64,000 bases of DNA from Bacillus fonticola (GTDB lineage: Bacteria > Bacillota > Bacilli > Bacillales > JC228). Where the stretch lies: the NCBI RefSeq assembly GCF_012955605.1, contig NZ_CP052135.1, forward strand, positions 2,120,711-2,184,710. Reading direction: 5' to 3'. The notes beneath the pieces are model-generated. The model was not told where the DNA came from. It saw only the letters and a program-made list of their open reading frames with translations, and did no database searches. This document shows, piece after piece, positions 17,167-28,600 of the stretch. A program made the position numbers and the translations under genes. Position 1 is the stretch's first letter, and each line of letters opens with the position of its first letter.

Positions 17167-17445
17167 TTATTCGTCGTCTTCTTCTAGGAATGTCGCTAGC
17201 ATTTGCTCGATCATATCCCATTCTTCCTCAGATTCGATTGGCTGTAATTCTCCGCCTTCTTCTTCGCCCGGTAAGAAGCTAGATGCGTGAATGTCTACTT
17301 GGCCATTCTCGTCTTCGGATCCTGCGGGATAGTACAACACATACGATTTTCCAAAATCCTCTGACTCAAATGTAAATAATATCTCGCAAAGTTGTTCGTT
17401 ACCGTCATCATCAACAACAACAATTTGATTTTCTCCGTGTTCCAC
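17167..17445 (-). CDS. yrzB: DUF1292 protein YrzB
   Basis: This 92-residue, strongly acidic protein begins [25 protein letters not shown] and has the YYPAGSED motif of DUF1292 (UPF0473). Genes of this family follow ireB and ruvX throughout Firmicutes, but their function is unknown. The start is GTG at 17445 with AAGGAGGGTGA upstream, 3 nt after the ruvX stop. Confidence 0.93.
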   Translation of the reverse strand: MEHGENQIVVVDDDGNEQLCEILFTFESEDFGKSYVLYYPAGSEDENGQVDIHASSFLPGEEEGGELQPIESEEEWDMIEQMLATFLEEDDE

Positions 17446-17448
17446 TGT

Positions 17449-17874
17449 TCACCCTCCTTGAGTATGGCGATCTAAGAATCCTTGTAAAATCATAGAAGCA
17501 GCCACTTTATCAATTACTTTTTTTCGTTTCTTTCGACTAACATCAGCCTCGAGTAGTGTACGTTCAGCAGCCATCGTCGTTAAACGCTCGTCCCAATATT
17601 CTACTGGCAATTGAAAGCGCTCTTCAATAAGTCGTCCGTAATGCTGGCTCGCCTCACCGCGCACTCCAACGTCACCATTCATATGCTTTGGTAGCCCAAT
17701 GACTACCTTCGTTACTTCATAGGTGTCGATAAGCTCACCAAGTCGATCTAAACCGAATTGTTCTCGATCTTCGTTAATTGGAACTGTTTCCACCCCTTGT
17801 GCGGTCCACCCTAGGGCGTCACTCACGGCAACTCCGACTGTTTTTGATCCTACATCAAGACCCATAATCCGCAC
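17449..17874 (-). CDS. ruvX: Putative Holliday junction resolvase RuvX (YqgF family)
   Basis: This 141-residue RNase H-fold nuclease has the family start [15 protein letters not shown] (Asp7 as a likely metal ligand), [11 protein letters not shown] and the late WDERLTT motif with a catalytic acid. The family is implicated in Holliday-junction cleavage and in processing of pre-rRNA. The start is GTG at 17874 with GAGGAG 7 nt before it. It lies between ireB and yrzB with gaps of 1 and 3 nt, so the three are one unit. Confidence 0.94.
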   Translation of the reverse strand: MRIMGLDVGSKTVGVAVSDALGWTAQGVETVPINEDREQFGLDRLGELIDTYEVTKVVIGLPKHMNGDVGVRGEASQHYGRLIEERFQLPVEYWDERLTTMAAERTLLEADVSRKKRKKVIDKVAASMILQGFLDRHTQGG

Positions 17875-17875
17875 G

Positions 17876-18139
17876 TTATCGCTCCTCTTTTTTCACGTAC
17901 GCTTTTACAAGCTCTTCAATGATCTCATCCCGTTCGAGTTTGCGAATGAGGTTACGAGCGTCTTTATGACGTGGAATATACGCAGGATCCCCAGAAAGTA
18001 AATAACCAACAATTTGATTAATTGGATTATACCCTTTCTCTTGAAGCGCCTCGTGTACGTGTAACAACACTTCTTTCACATCATGCTCATACGGTTCGTC
18101 CGAAAAAGAAAACTTCATCGTTTTATCAAAAGAACTCAC
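17876..18139 (-). CDS. ireB: IreB-family regulatory phosphoprotein (YrzL)
   Basis: This 87-residue protein begins [13 protein letters not shown] and contains the invariant [20 protein letters not shown] and [16 protein letters not shown] stretches of the IreB/DUF965 family. In Enterococcus IreB is a threonine-phosphorylated target of the kinase IreK that affects cephalosporin resistance; in Bacillus the role is not defined. The GTG at 18139 gives the conserved N-terminus. A GTG three codons earlier lies inside the GAGGTGA ribosome binding site and is rejected. Confidence 0.93.
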   Translation of the reverse strand: MSSFDKTMKFSFSDEPYEHDVKEVLLHVHEALQEKGYNPINQIVGYLLSGDPAYIPRHKDARNLIRKLERDEIIEELVKAYVKKEER

Positions 18140-18204
18140 TACACTCACCTCACACGTTCAGTGTGCTAAATATATCCTTCATTGTACACCAATTATCGAC
18201 GTTT

Positions 18205-20838
18205 TCAAACGGATTTCACGTAATGTTCCACAACCTGCAAGGCTTCTTGGATTTTTGCTGGATCTTTCCCACCTGCCTGTGCCATATCTGGACGGCCACC
18301 GCCACCACCGCCACAGACGGTTGCAGCCTCTTTAACGAGTTTCCCAGCATGGTATCCTTTATCAACTAAATCTTTAGTTACACCAGCAATGAGTTGTACT
18401 TTTCCATCATTAGCAGCTGCCAACAAGATGATGCCTGAAGAAAGCTTTTCTTTCAAACCATCCATCATGGAACGTAATTGATTAGCATCATTGACGTTCA
18501 CTTCGCTAGCAAGTACTTGAATACCTTCAATGGTTATTAATTGATTCGTTAACTCTCCAGCTTCTACATTAGAAAGCTTCGCTGCTAACGATTCCTTCTC
18601 TCGTTCTACAGTTTTAAGTTGTTGTAAAGTCGCCTCAACTTTTTTCACAACTTCCTCTGGACGTGCTTTCACAAGTTCAGCAATAAGGTGAAGCTGGCCG
18701 ATTTGGTCTGTCATCACATCGTAAGCCGCTTTGCCTGTCACTGCTTCAATACGACGAGTTCCAGCCCCAATTCCACCTTCAGACAGAATTCGGAACATAC
18801 CGATCATAGACGTATTGGGCACGTGGCATCCACCGCAAAGTTCTACACTGTAGTCGCCGACTTGTACGACACGTACGACATCTCCGTACTTTTCACCGAA
18901 CAATGCCATTGCTCCCATTTGTTTCGCTTCTTCGATTTGTTTTTGTAACGTCATAACAGATGTAGCTTGCCACACTTGGTCGTTTACGATCGATTCAATT
19001 TTCTTCAGTTCTTCATCAGTTACTTGCCCAAAGTGCGAGAAGTCAAAGCGTAAACGAGTCTCTTCCACACGTGATCCAGCTTGGTTTACATGATCTCCAA
19101 GCACGTCTTTCAATGCTTGGTGTAACAAGTGAGTTGCCGTATGGTTGCGAATAACCCCACCACGTGCTTTTTTGTCCACCTTAGCCGTACATTTCGCACC
19201 TTGCTCAATCGTTCCAGCAGTGACTTTAGCCGTATGAAGGTGTTGTCCATTCGGTGCTTTTTGAACGTCCTTTACAAATAAAGTTGCCGATGGGCTCTCG
19301 ATGATTCCTTCATCTGCAATTTGTCCACCGCTTTCCGCATAGAAGGGTGTGATGTCAAGAATGAGTTGAATCTCATCGCCCTCATCAGCGGACTCTACAA
19401 TCATACCGTTACGAATAATCGTCAGCACTTCACTATTTGTTTCCAAATATTCGTATCCGTAAAACGTACTTTCCATTGTTAAGTTAGAAAGTAGTTCACT
19501 TTGTACTTGCATGGAGTCAGTTTCTTGACGCGCAGCACGAGCTCTGGCACGTTGCTGCTCCATTTCTTGCTGGAATCCTACCTGATCTACTGTCATGCCT
19601 TCGTCTTCCGCATATTCTTCTGTTAGTTCAACAGGGAAACCGTATGTGTCATATAAACGAAATACGTCGCTACCTGGAATAACGGTTTCTCCCGCCTGTT
19701 TTTGTCTTTCAACAACCTCACCTAATAATTGAAGACCCTCTTGCAACGTTTCATGAAAACGCTCTTCCTCAGTCGAAATCACTTTTTCAATCAACGGCTG
19801 TCCTTTTGCGACCTCTGGATAAAATTCCTGCATTTTCTCCACTACCACTGGAACGAGTTGTGCTAAAAACGGTTTATCTACACCTAATTGTTTGCCGTAG
19901 CGAATCGCTCTACGTAGTAAACGGCGTAGCACGTATCCGCGACCCTCATTAGAAGGAAGAGCACCGTCTCCTACTGCAAACGTCACGGTACGTACGTGGT
20001 CTGCTATTACTTTAAACGCTGTGTCGTCTTCTTTGGTTATTCCATATTTGCGGTTAGAAACGCGTTCTGTTGCTTCGATAATGGGTAAAAACAAATCTGT
20101 TTCAAAATTAGTTTTCGTATTTTGTACGACAGATGTAATCCGCTCAAGACCCATGCCTGTATCAATGTTCTTTTTCGGAAGCGGAGTATACGTATCGTCA
20201 GAGTTATGATTGAATTCCGAGAACACAAGGTTCCAAATTTCTAAATATCGCTCGTTCTCTCCTCCTGGATAGAGCTCAGGATCTTCAAGATCATCGCCAT
20301 AAGACGGTCCACGATCATAAAAGATTTCTGTGTTCGGTCCACTCGGTCCCTCACCAATATCCCAAAAGTTCCCCTCTAAACGAATGATGCGCTCTTTCGG
20401 AACACCAATTTTCTCGCGCCAAAGTCGGTACGCTTCTTCGTCCTCTGGATGAACTGTGACCGATAACTTTTCAGAATCAAAACCAATCCACTTGTCATCA
20501 GTGAGGAACTCCCATGCCCAGTCAATCGCTTCTTCTTTGAAGTACTCGCCAATAGAGAAATTTCCGAGCATTTCAAAGAACGTATGGTGACGCGCTGTTT
20601 TGCCCACTTCTTCAATGTCATTTGTCCGGATAGACTTTTGCGCGTTTGTAATACGTGGATTTTGCGGTATAACACGCCCATCAAAATATTTCTTCAGTGT
20701 AGCGACCCCACTATTAATCCACAACAAGGATGGATCTTCGTGCGGGACAAGTGAGGCACTTGGTTCAACAGCATGTCCTTTTTCTTGGAAAAACTTTAAA
20801 AATAGTGAGCGAATTTCATTTCCCGTTAACGTCTTCAC
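18205..20838 (-). CDS. alaS: Alanine--tRNA ligase
   Basis: This is a class II synthetase of 877 residues with all AlaRS parts: the aminoacylation domain ([16 protein letters not shown] start and [15 protein letters not shown] motif 2), the tRNA-recognition domain, the editing domain with HTATHLLH and the CGGCH zinc site, and the C-Ala domain with GGGGGG. The GTG at 20838 fits the family (MKxLT), with GGAGG 8 nt before it. An ATG five codons upstream overlaps that site. Expression is controlled by the T-box leader at 20867-21118. Confidence 0.97.
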   Translation of the reverse strand: MKTLTGNEIRSLFLKFFQEKGHAVEPSASLVPHEDPSLLWINSGVATLKKYFDGRVIPQNPRITNAQKSIRTNDIEEVGKTARHHTFFEMLGNFSIGEYFKEEAIDWAWEFLTDDKWIGFDSEKLSVTVHPEDEEAYRLWREKIGVPKERIIRLEGNFWDIGEGPSGPNTEIFYDRGPSYGDDLEDPELYPGGENERYLEIWNLVFSEFNHNSDDTYTPLPKKNIDTGMGLERITSVVQNTKTNFETDLFLPIIEATERVSNRKYGITKEDDTAFKVIADHVRTVTFAVGDGALPSNEGRGYVLRRLLRRAIRYGKQLGVDKPFLAQLVPVVVEKMQEFYPEVAKGQPLIEKVISTEEERFHETLQEGLQLLGEVVERQKQAGETVIPGSDVFRLYDTYGFPVELTEEYAEDEGMTVDQVGFQQEMEQQRARARAARQETDSMQVQSELLSNLTMESTFYGYEYLETNSEVLTIIRNGMIVESADEGDEIQLILDITPFYAESGGQIADEGIIESPSATLFVKDVQKAPNGQHLHTAKVTAGTIEQGAKCTAKVDKKARGGVIRNHTATHLLHQALKDVLGDHVNQAGSRVEETRLRFDFSHFGQVTDEELKKIESIVNDQVWQATSVMTLQKQIEEAKQMGAMALFGEKYGDVVRVVQVGDYSVELCGGCHVPNTSMIGMFRILSEGGIGAGTRRIEAVTGKAAYDVMTDQIGQLHLIAELVKARPEEVVKKVEATLQQLKTVEREKESLAAKLSNVEAGELTNQLITIEGIQVLASEVNVNDANQLRSMMDGLKEKLSSGIILLAAANDGKVQLIAGVTKDLVDKGYHAGKLVKEAATVCGGGGGGRPDMAQAGGKDPAKIQEALQVVEHYVKSV

Positions 20839-20866
20839 TTCGTTTGCCTCCATTCATTTGGTTGAA

Positions 20867-21118
20867 CCATAAAAAAATCGCCCCTTCAACAGCGTGAAGG
20901 GACGATGGATTCGCGGTACCACCCTACTTGTGCCAAAGAAAGCTTTGACACCTCTTACACCCGTAACGTAGGTTAGACGGCAAGAGTTTTCTTGCACTCA
21001 GAAGTAGCGTTCAGTCACTCTTCACTTCGCATTCCTTTCAGCCTAGGGAACGCATCTCTTCTTAGTGGGCTGTGACGTACTCGATTTCCTCAACGTATTA
21101 CTTGTATAGTTTAATAAT
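20867..21118 (-). promoter_or_regulatory. T-box leader of alaS
   Basis: Reading the minus strand, a structured leader ends with the T-box GGGTGGTACCGCG (20912-20924). A terminator follows, with stem 20877-20888/20895-20906 and seven T residues. The variable T-box base is T, which pairs with A73 of tRNA-Ala. A GCT alanine codon lies at 21006-21008 in the expected 3' side of stem I. Uncharged tRNA-Ala would stabilise the antiterminator and switch on alaS. Confidence 0.93.
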
Positions 21119-21124
21119 ATCCAA

Positions 21125-21154
21125 ATTATAGACACGTGAAATTTCTTCTGTCAA
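21125..21154 (-). promoter_or_regulatory. Sigma-A promoter of the alaS leader
   Basis: Perfect TTGACA (21149-21154) and TATAAT (21125-21130) on the minus strand are separated by 18 nt, directly upstream of the T-box leader. Confidence 0.92.
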
Positions 21155-21167
21155 GCGGACACCGTAT

Positions 21168-22235
21168 TCAAACACGAACTTTTTCAAAAAAGCGTAACCG
21201 AATATGGACGAGAGACACCTTTGTCACAGCAAGCACTGGAACTGCTAATAATAGACCGACTACCCCACCGATTTCTCCACCAATCAAAAGAGCCGCCATG
21301 ATCATAAGCGGATGCATGTGTAAGCTCTTACCGACAATTAACGGTGACAGCACATTTCCCTCTAAAAACTGTAGACCAACTATAATTAACACCACGTAAA
21401 GAACGAGTGTCGGTGAAACTGTTAACGCAAAGATGACTGCCGGAACCACTCCAATAACAGGGCCAAAGTACGGAATCACATTGGTTACCCCGATTAGAAG
21501 ACCGAAGAGCAGTGGGTATGGGAGGCCGATCCACCATAAAAGCAAAGTAGAGATGATGGCCATTAAGGAACAAACGAGAAGCTGTCCCCGAATGTACTGA
21601 CCGAGTGATCGATCAATATCACGTAAAAACTGTATACCTTCTCTTCGCCATTTTTTAGGCGTAATATACCACGCGGTTCTCCTCACCGCTTCTGCATCCT
21701 TCAATAAATAAAAAGAGATGAACGGAATTAAGGCGACGACAATGATCACGTCGAGTATTCTTTGAAGACTGCTGATCATACTTTCTAGAACTTGGTCAGT
21801 AAGGGCCTTCAATTCTGCCCCGCTCTCAGTGAGTTGTTGCTTCACTGCTGGCGGTAATGTTGAGGTACTGTTTTCGAGTGAAGTGATCCAGCTTTCATAT
21901 GCTGTTACATATTTGGGAAGCTCGTCAACAAATTCTTGCAATTGCTGTACAAAAATGGGTACCCCTTTGTACAGAGCAAATCCAAATACCCCAAAAAAAA
22001 GTGAATAAATCATCAATATGGCCGCCACTCTTGGCATCCCGGTTTCATGAAATCGTTCGACAACAGGATGCAATAAATAAGCAAAAAAACCACCGATAAG
22101 AAACGGTATAAGTACTGTTAATAGTACCTTTAGGATCGGAAACCAAATTGGAGAAAGGAGATGAAAAACGAACAATACGACGAAGATCATCAAAACCAAT
22201 CCGAGGCGTACAAACCATTTCATTTGCACAGACAT
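21168..22235 (-). CDS. yrrI: AI-2E family transporter (YrrI)
   Basis: This polytopic membrane protein of 355 residues has about eight hydrophobic helices. The first two are at residues 8-50, and a cluster of four fills the C-terminal half. It carries the AI-2E family motif region YPLLFGLLIGVTNVIPYFGPVIG. Family members have been proposed as exporters or Na+/H+ antiporters; the substrate here is unknown. The ATG at 22235 has AGGAG 7 nt upstream. It sits between alaS and recD2 as in B. subtilis. Confidence 0.9.
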   Translation of the reverse strand: MSVQMKWFVRLGLVLMIFVVLFVFHLLSPIWFPILKVLLTVLIPFLIGGFFAYLLHPVVERFHETGMPRVAAILMIYSLFFGVFGFALYKGVPIFVQQLQEFVDELPKYVTAYESWITSLENSTSTLPPAVKQQLTESGAELKALTDQVLESMISSLQRILDVIIVVALIPFISFYLLKDAEAVRRTAWYITPKKWRREGIQFLRDIDRSLGQYIRGQLLVCSLMAIISTLLLWWIGLPYPLLFGLLIGVTNVIPYFGPVIGVVPAVIFALTVSPTLVLYVVLIIVGLQFLEGNVLSPLIVGKSLHMHPLMIMAALLIGGEIGGVVGLLLAVPVLAVTKVSLVHIRLRFFEKVRV

Positions 22236-22284
22236 AAGCACACTCCTGACTTACTAGGGGTGAAATGAGAATTGCTGAAGCGTT

Positions 22285-22319
22285 AAAAAAGAACCACCAT
22301 TTACAAGAAAGGGGGTTCT
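22285..22319 (-). terminator. Intrinsic terminator of the yrrB-recD2-yrrD unit
   Basis: A stem AGAACC/GGTTCT (22290-22295 and 22314-22319) is followed by TTTTTT on the minus strand, 2 nt after the stop codon of the zinc-ribbon gene. Confidence 0.75.
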
Positions 22320-22321
22320 CA

Positions 22322-22516
22322 TTATTGTTCGGCTGTCATTTGACGGTGATCCTCGTCGAATAAATCATCTAGGGAGGACAAACTTCCGTCTTCTTCTACT
22401 TGGTGAGTATGGATCATTCCATTTGTAACCGACAATTCAATAAAACAAGTCCAACAATAATATTGATTGACCCCAATTTTACCGATGTCCTTCCTCCCAC
22501 AGTTGGGACACTTCAT
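22322..22516 (-). CDS. Small zinc-ribbon protein
   Basis: This 64-residue protein starts MKCPNCGRKDIGKIGVNQYYCWTC, a CxxC-CxxC zinc ribbon, followed by an acidic tail (EEDGSLSSLDDLFDEDH). The start at 22516 overlaps the yrrD 3' end by 38 nt and uses GAAGGTG as ribosome binding site. A small gene occupies the same position in B. subtilis, but I cannot confirm orthology or give a function. Confidence 0.75.
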   Translation of the reverse strand: MKCPNCGRKDIGKIGVNQYYCWTCFIELSVTNGMIHTHQVEEDGSLSSLDDLFDEDHRQMTAEQ

Positions 22517-23000
22517 TTCGCACACCTTCTCTTTCGTTCGTAGGCTCTAAAACAATGGCATCTCCCGTTATGTTAGCTGGCCCGCTTGTAGTATACACGG
22601 GTTTTCCTTCTGTAACATCAGCAAAGAAACCATCTGAGCATTCGTATGCTACAATGTTGCCCAGATCATCGGAAAAATATACCTGATCTAAGATACCAAG
22701 GGCTTCACCATTTTGTGAGACGACACGTTTCCCTTGTAATTTATGCTGGTGAGTAAGTGTAAAAGTTGACGCTTCTAGTTTTATGAGAGGATCTGTTTGA
22801 CTGACAACTAGGCAGTCCATTCCCGCTGAGTCAAGCGTAGCATAAGGCAGCACCATTTTCCGACCAAACAACCCCTTCCCTTTTACAAGAAATCCAAAAA
22901 ACTCTCCCGTTTCAAAGAAAACAAGATCACATACTGTTCCGACCGAAGTACCATCAGATGCGACGATCGGAAGTCCAATTACATTTGCACTACCTCTCAT
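22479..23000 (-). CDS. yrrD: PRC-barrel protein YrrD
   Basis: This 173-residue protein contains two PRC-barrel-like repeats. The first is about residues 5-75 (GLPIVASDGTSVGTVCDLVF), the second about 85-155 (GKRVVSQNGEALGILDQVYF). Such barrels mediate protein or RNA contacts in photosynthetic, RimM and sporulation proteins. The ribosome binding site AAGGAGGTGA before the ATG at 23000 is near perfect. It lies 12 nt downstream of recD2. Specific function unknown. Confidence 0.85.
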   Translation of the reverse strand: MRGSANVIGLPIVASDGTSVGTVCDLVFFETGEFFGFLVKGKGLFGRKMVLPYATLDSAGMDCLVVSQTDPLIKLEASTFTLTHQHKLQGKRVVSQNGEALGILDQVYFSDDLGNIVAYECSDGFFADVTEGKPVYTTSGPANITGDAIVLEPTNEREGVRNEVSQLWEEGHR

Positions 23001-23012
23001 CTCTTCACCTCC

Positions 23013-25385
23013 TTAGACAGTAGTATCGTCGTCGTTCAGAAAGTCATAAGGCGTAACGTTTTCCATTCCAATCATCGGATCGATCGCTTGCAAGTCAAAC
23101 GATTCGTCAGCAGCGAGGGGAGCTTCGTTATGTGATGACCTGTCACGAAGACGTTTCACAAGAGATGTTTGCCGCACTACATCCTCTTCTGTCGTGACTC
23201 CGCGGGAAAATGCATCCAACTCTCCGCATAAAATAAGAAATTGCTTGCTTCGTGTGACAGCCGTGTACAACAACTTTCTCCGAAGCATACGCGCATGACC
23301 TCTTACAACAGGGAGCACAACGATAGGAAATTCACTACCTTGCGATTTATGGATAGAACAGCAGTACGCGTGCGTCATCTCAATCAATTCTTTTCGTTCG
23401 TACGTCACTTCTACTCCATCAAAGGAAACGGTCATCATATCCGTTTTTTGTTCCGTTTCTTTGGCAAAATGGATAGCGACTACTTCCCCCATGTCTCCGT
23501 TATACACATTGTCTTCAGGTCTATTGACGAGCTGAAGTACTTTATCGCCTCTACGAAACACGATGTCACCAAACTTTATTTCCCGTTTTCCTTTTTCAGG
23601 TGGATTAAGTAACGATTGCAAAGATTCATTAAGCGCGGTAATCCCAGCCGTCCCTCTGTACATGGGGGCCAATACTTGAATGTCTTTGGCAGGGTACCCT
23701 TTTGCAACAGCATTTCCAATCACCTTTTGGATCGCCTCGTTTACTTGATCCGTACGACAAGAAATAAATGAACGATCTCCCTTTTTCTCACGAATATCTG
23801 TAGGTAGCTTTCCTTTTTTCATTTCATGAGCAAGCGTTACGATGGAAGAACCGTTTTCTTGGCGGAAAATATCGGTTAATTGCACAGTAGGTAACACATC
23901 TGCTTGAATGAGGTCTGCAAGAACTTGCCCAGGACCTACTGACGGAAGCTGATCTTCGTCTCCCACAAGGACCACTTTCATCCCAGCAGGTATCGATTGA
24001 AACAACTGGTTAGCGAGCCACATATCAACCATCGAAAATTCATCTACAATGAGTAACTTTCCGTCTAAAGGGTGGTCTTCATTGTGATCAAAAGTCGCCT
24101 CTCCATTCCACTTCAACAAACGATGAATGGTAGATGCTGGTAGACCTGTAGCCTCACTCATCCGTTTAGCAGCCCGACCTGTTGGGGCACAAAGGACTAC
24201 TGGGAAAGCTTCTTCTTTATTTTTGTAATCAGCTAAATTGAGACTGATTCCATGTAGCTCGGCAAACAACTCCACAATGCCCTTAATAACAGTCGTCTTC
24301 CCTGTTCCAGGTCCACCAGTTAACACCATGAGTGGTGAGGTAAGTGCTGTTTGGATCGCTTCCTGTTGACTTTCTGCATAATAGATTTTTGCTCTTTCCT
24401 CTAGAGCCCCAAGCGAGAGCAAAAATTCTGACTCACTGTACGATTCCTCTTCGCTTTGCAATAGTCTCGTCGCGTGTGTCGTAAAGCCCACCTCTGCATA
24501 ATAAAGAGACGGCAAGTACCACCTGTCATCTTCACAAACAGCAAGACCTTCTTCTACGAGTTCCTGCATCGCCTTTGCGAGTTGTTCACCAGTGACCTTT
24601 CCTCTACGTGAAAGTAGATTCATACTGTCGTGCATAACCACCCGTTCCTCACTGTACACATGTCCATTTTGTAAGGAACCGACCTCGAGAGCGTGGAATA
24701 CACCAGCGCGAATACGTGACGGGTGATCTGCTTCCATGCCAAGTGTTTCTCCTAGCTCATCTGCACGAAAAAAACCAACACCCTCTATATCCGATACTAG
24801 GCGATACGGGTTCTCATGAATAATCTCAAGCGTTTGTTCCCGATACTGTTGAAATAGTTTCATCGAGAGCTGAGCACCAAACCCTAGCTGCTGTAGACCA
24901 ATCATTACCCGCTCCATTCCTTCATGGGTGCGCAGCGCTGCAACAAATGTTTTTCTTTTTTGAGTAGATAGTTGGGAAATCCCATCTAAAACAGATTCAT
25001 CGTCAAGAATACGTGAAATAGCGTTCTCTCCAAGCGCATCCACAATAGCTGCAGCCGTTTTTTGTCCTATTCCTTCAAATAGGTCGCTTGATAAGTATGT
25101 AATGAGCCCATCTTTCGTTTTCGGTAGCTCTTTTTCGTATTGTTCAGCGGTAAATTGGACGCCAAATCTAGGGTGCTCAATTAGCTTTCCAATAAACGTA
25201 TAAAGCTCACCTTCCAATAGCTTAGGAAAATGACCAGTGACGGCTAATTCCTTCTCTGCGTAGGAGGGGAGATTCGTCTCCTGAAGACGAATACGACATA
25301 CCGTGTAAAACGTATCTTCATTTCGAAAGATCGTCACGAACGGGCGACCTTTTACATACGTACTAGTTTCTTCTGCGGTTGTCAT
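23013..25385 (-). CDS. recD2: ATP-dependent DNA helicase RecD2
   Basis: This is a superfamily 1B 5'-3' helicase of 790 residues acting in replication-fork maintenance and mismatch repair. It has the long N-terminal domain with tandem HhH motifs (FEGIGQKTAAAIVDALGENA and following) characteristic of RecD2. The helicase core follows, with Walker A GGPGTGKTT near residue 357, Walker B VDEFSMV, and the C-terminal motifs SIHKSQGSEFP and YTAVTRSK. There is no RecBC partner, as is usual in Bacillus. The ATG at 25385 has GGGAG 6-7 nt upstream. Confidence 0.96.
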   Translation of the reverse strand: MTTAEETSTYVKGRPFVTIFRNEDTFYTVCRIRLQETNLPSYAEKELAVTGHFPKLLEGELYTFIGKLIEHPRFGVQFTAEQYEKELPKTKDGLITYLSSDLFEGIGQKTAAAIVDALGENAISRILDDESVLDGISQLSTQKRKTFVAALRTHEGMERVMIGLQQLGFGAQLSMKLFQQYREQTLEIIHENPYRLVSDIEGVGFFRADELGETLGMEADHPSRIRAGVFHALEVGSLQNGHVYSEERVVMHDSMNLLSRRGKVTGEQLAKAMQELVEEGLAVCEDDRWYLPSLYYAEVGFTTHATRLLQSEEESYSESEFLLSLGALEERAKIYYAESQQEAIQTALTSPLMVLTGGPGTGKTTVIKGIVELFAELHGISLNLADYKNKEEAFPVVLCAPTGRAAKRMSEATGLPASTIHRLLKWNGEATFDHNEDHPLDGKLLIVDEFSMVDMWLANQLFQSIPAGMKVVLVGDEDQLPSVGPGQVLADLIQADVLPTVQLTDIFRQENGSSIVTLAHEMKKGKLPTDIREKKGDRSFISCRTDQVNEAIQKVIGNAVAKGYPAKDIQVLAPMYRGTAGITALNESLQSLLNPPEKGKREIKFGDIVFRRGDKVLQLVNRPEDNVYNGDMGEVVAIHFAKETEQKTDMMTVSFDGVEVTYERKELIEMTHAYCCSIHKSQGSEFPIVVLPVVRGHARMLRRKLLYTAVTRSKQFLILCGELDAFSRGVTTEEDVVRQTSLVKRLRDRSSHNEAPLAADESFDLQAIDPMIGMENVTPYDFLNDDDTTV

Positions 25386-25400
25386 CCTCTTCTCCCCTTC

Positions 25401-26066
25401 CTACTCGTTTTGCAAACGTTTTTCCATTACCTTTTTCCCGTATCCCGCTAATATGTGCTGCGAGTCAGCCACTAATGCTTTTTCAAAGTGAGCTAAAGCT
25501 TGTACCGCATCGTGATCACACACATCGTAAGCAACCCCCAAATTGTAATAGGCGTCGGCGTGATTCGGGTCTAAATCTGTCGCTTTTAAGAATTGCTTTT
25601 TTGCTTCTTCGTACACTTCCTCATATGCCAACACTAGTCCAAATTGGAATTGAGCATCGACATCCTCAGGCATTAACTCAGCCGCTCTTTGCAAGTACGG
25701 AAAAGCAAGCTTCGTCTGCTCGAGTTTCAAAAGCGATACTCCGATCATAAAGTACACATCTCCAGTTTCCATCCCGTTCCGCAGTGCAAGTTGAAAGCTT
25801 TGAATCCCTTCTTGTAGCCGTTCCTCCTGATAATAAGCCGTCCCTTTGCCGTAATATGCTGTTGGCAAGTCGGCATCTAATTGAAGGGCACGATCAAAGA
25901 AACGGTGAGCACGATCAAACTCACCGACTGTGGTCAGTGCGTTGCCTATGTTCACAAAACTGATAGGCTCTTCACTGTTTTGATCGATAGCTTCCGTGAA
26001 AAAGCGGATAGCCTCCTCTACGTTTCCTTCTTGCAGAGCGAGAACTCCTTTTTCGTGCGATGTCAT
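25401..26066 (-). CDS. yrrB: TPR repeat protein YrrB
   Basis: This 221-residue protein is built of about six tetratricopeptide repeats; the consensus A..Y..G..Y....L.EA...F..AL..D recurs from residue 5 to 210. Such proteins act as scaffolds. In B. subtilis yrrB lies beside mnmA/iscS and recD2 as here, and its role is undefined. The start at 26066 (MTSHEKGV) has AAAGGAG 7 nt before it. Nine further in-frame codons upstream lack a site. Confidence 0.9.
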   Translation of the reverse strand: MTSHEKGVLALQEGNVEEAIRFFTEAIDQNSEEPISFVNIGNALTTVGEFDRAHRFFDRALQLDADLPTAYYGKGTAYYQEERLQEGIQSFQLALRNGMETGDVYFMIGVSLLKLEQTKLAFPYLQRAAELMPEDVDAQFQFGLVLAYEEVYEEAKKQFLKATDLDPNHADAYYNLGVAYDVCDHDAVQALAHFEKALVADSQHILAGYGKKVMEKRLQNE

Positions 26067-26108
26067 CGTGGTGCTCCTTTCTAAACTGTCCATTCATTTG
26101 TTGCCTGT

Positions 26109-26117
26109 AGTATAGCA
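26109..26117 (-). promoter_or_regulatory. Candidate extended -10 promoter of yrrB-recD2
   Basis: TGCTATACT on the minus strand (TGn plus a 5/6 -10 hexamer) lies about 45 nt upstream of the yrrB start, just after the mnmA terminator. No good -35 is visible. Confidence 0.45.
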
Positions 26118-26159
26118 CGATTTCATCGCGGAATGGATTGCATGCCGTAAAACAACACG

Positions 26160-26192
26160 AAAAAGAACGGCCCTTTTTAAAGACCGTTCTTT
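26160..26192 (-). terminator. Intrinsic terminator of mnmA
   Basis: A 9-bp stem AAAGAACGG/CCGTTCTTT (26162-26170 and 26184-26192) is followed by T5 on the minus strand, directly after the mnmA stop. Confidence 0.9.
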
Positions 26193-26194
26193 TA

Positions 26195-27340
<1,146 letters not shown>

Positions 27341-27420
27341 TCATATCAAGAACTCGAACGAAAAACACGAATGGAGAATCACCGGAAAATATTACAAATA
27401 AGGTGCTGTTCCTGTGATAC

Positions 27421-28569
27421 TCACTTTACTGATAAACGATCCACAATACGCGCCACAATCGTTCCAATCTCAACCATGTCTTCCTCCGTGAGACCTGCTC
27501 CCACACTGAAGCGAATAGACTCTTTTGTACGAGGATCGTCTCCGTACATCGCTTTTAATACATGAGACGGCTGCACAGATCCGGCAGAACAAGCAGAACC
27601 ACTCGAAGCCGCTACCCCGTCCAAATCTAAGTTCATCAGCATTTTCTCGAGTGACATTCCAGGAAAATGAAGGTTCACAATGTGCGGAAGCGAACGAGTT
27701 TGATCGTGGGCTCCGTTACGCACAAAGGTCACATCATTTTGCTGAAGTGTGCGGAGAAACGTCTCAATAAGAGCTTTCATCTTTTCAGCGTGATGAGGTT
27801 GATTCTCTGTAGCCACCCGAAAAGCATGTGTAAGACCGACGATACCCGGAATGTTTTCTGTCCCTGCTCGTCGCTTTCTTTCTTGTTCACCACCGAGTTG
27901 CTGCGAACGAAAAGGTGTCCCTTCCTTGACGTACAAAAAGCCAACGCCTTTAGGTCCACCAAATTTATGGGATGACACACTGCAGAGATCAACCCCATAA
28001 GCCTTCGGCGAGAACAGGAGTGAACCGATTGTTTGGACTGCGTCGGTATGAAAAACAGCGCGATGATCCTTCAATACAGAAGCAATTTCCTCAATCGGCT
28101 GGACAGTCCCAACCTCATTATTACCAGTCATGATACTGACAAAAATGGTGTCGTCTCGCAACGCTTGTTTAAAGTCATCAACGGATACGAGTCCTTCTTC
28201 ATTCACGTCCAAATACGTGACGTCAAATCCGTTCTCCTCCAGCTTATGAAATGCATGCAACACAGCATGGTGTTCTATTTTGGTTGTAATACAGTGGTTT
28301 CCGTAATCACGCAACGCGTCTGTGCAACCAAAGATGGCCAAGTTATCCGCTTCAGTACCACCACTCGTCCAAACGATTTCAGACGGCAGTACATCCCAAC
28401 ACTTCGCTAACATACGCCTCGCTTCATCCAATTCTTTTCTCGCGTTTCTACCTGCAAAATGAATGCTTGACGGATTGCCCCAGGCTTGTTGCATCGCATC
28501 GACCATAACTTCCATTACATCTGGACGGATTGGCGTTGTCGCTGCATGGTCTATATAATATCGTTTCAT
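27421..28569 (-). CDS. yrvO: Cysteine desulfurase (YrvO type)
   Basis: This PLP enzyme takes sulfur from cysteine to form a persulfide. The 382-residue protein shows the NifS/IscS pattern HAATTPIRPDV at the start, the PLP-binding lysine in SSHKFGGPKG (about 200) and the catalytic cysteine in SGSACSAGS (about 325). Placed between cymR and mnmA, it is the dedicated partner for tRNA 2-thiolation by analogy with B. subtilis YrvO. The ATG at 28569 follows GGAAGGTGA. Confidence 0.93.
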   Translation of the reverse strand: MKRYYIDHAATTPIRPDVMEVMVDAMQQAWGNPSSIHFAGRNARKELDEARRMLAKCWDVLPSEIVWTSGGTEADNLAIFGCTDALRDYGNHCITTKIEHHAVLHAFHKLEENGFDVTYLDVNEEGLVSVDDFKQALRDDTIFVSIMTGNNEVGTVQPIEEIASVLKDHRAVFHTDAVQTIGSLLFSPKAYGVDLCSVSSHKFGGPKGVGFLYVKEGTPFRSQQLGGEQERKRRAGTENIPGIVGLTHAFRVATENQPHHAEKMKALIETFLRTLQQNDVTFVRNGAHDQTRSLPHIVNLHFPGMSLEKMLMNLDLDGVAASSGSACSAGSVQPSHVLKAMYGDDPRTKESIRFSVGAGLTEEDMVEIGTIVARIVDRLSVK

Positions 28570-28600
28570 TTTCTATTTCACCTTCCAGCAATCTTGAGGT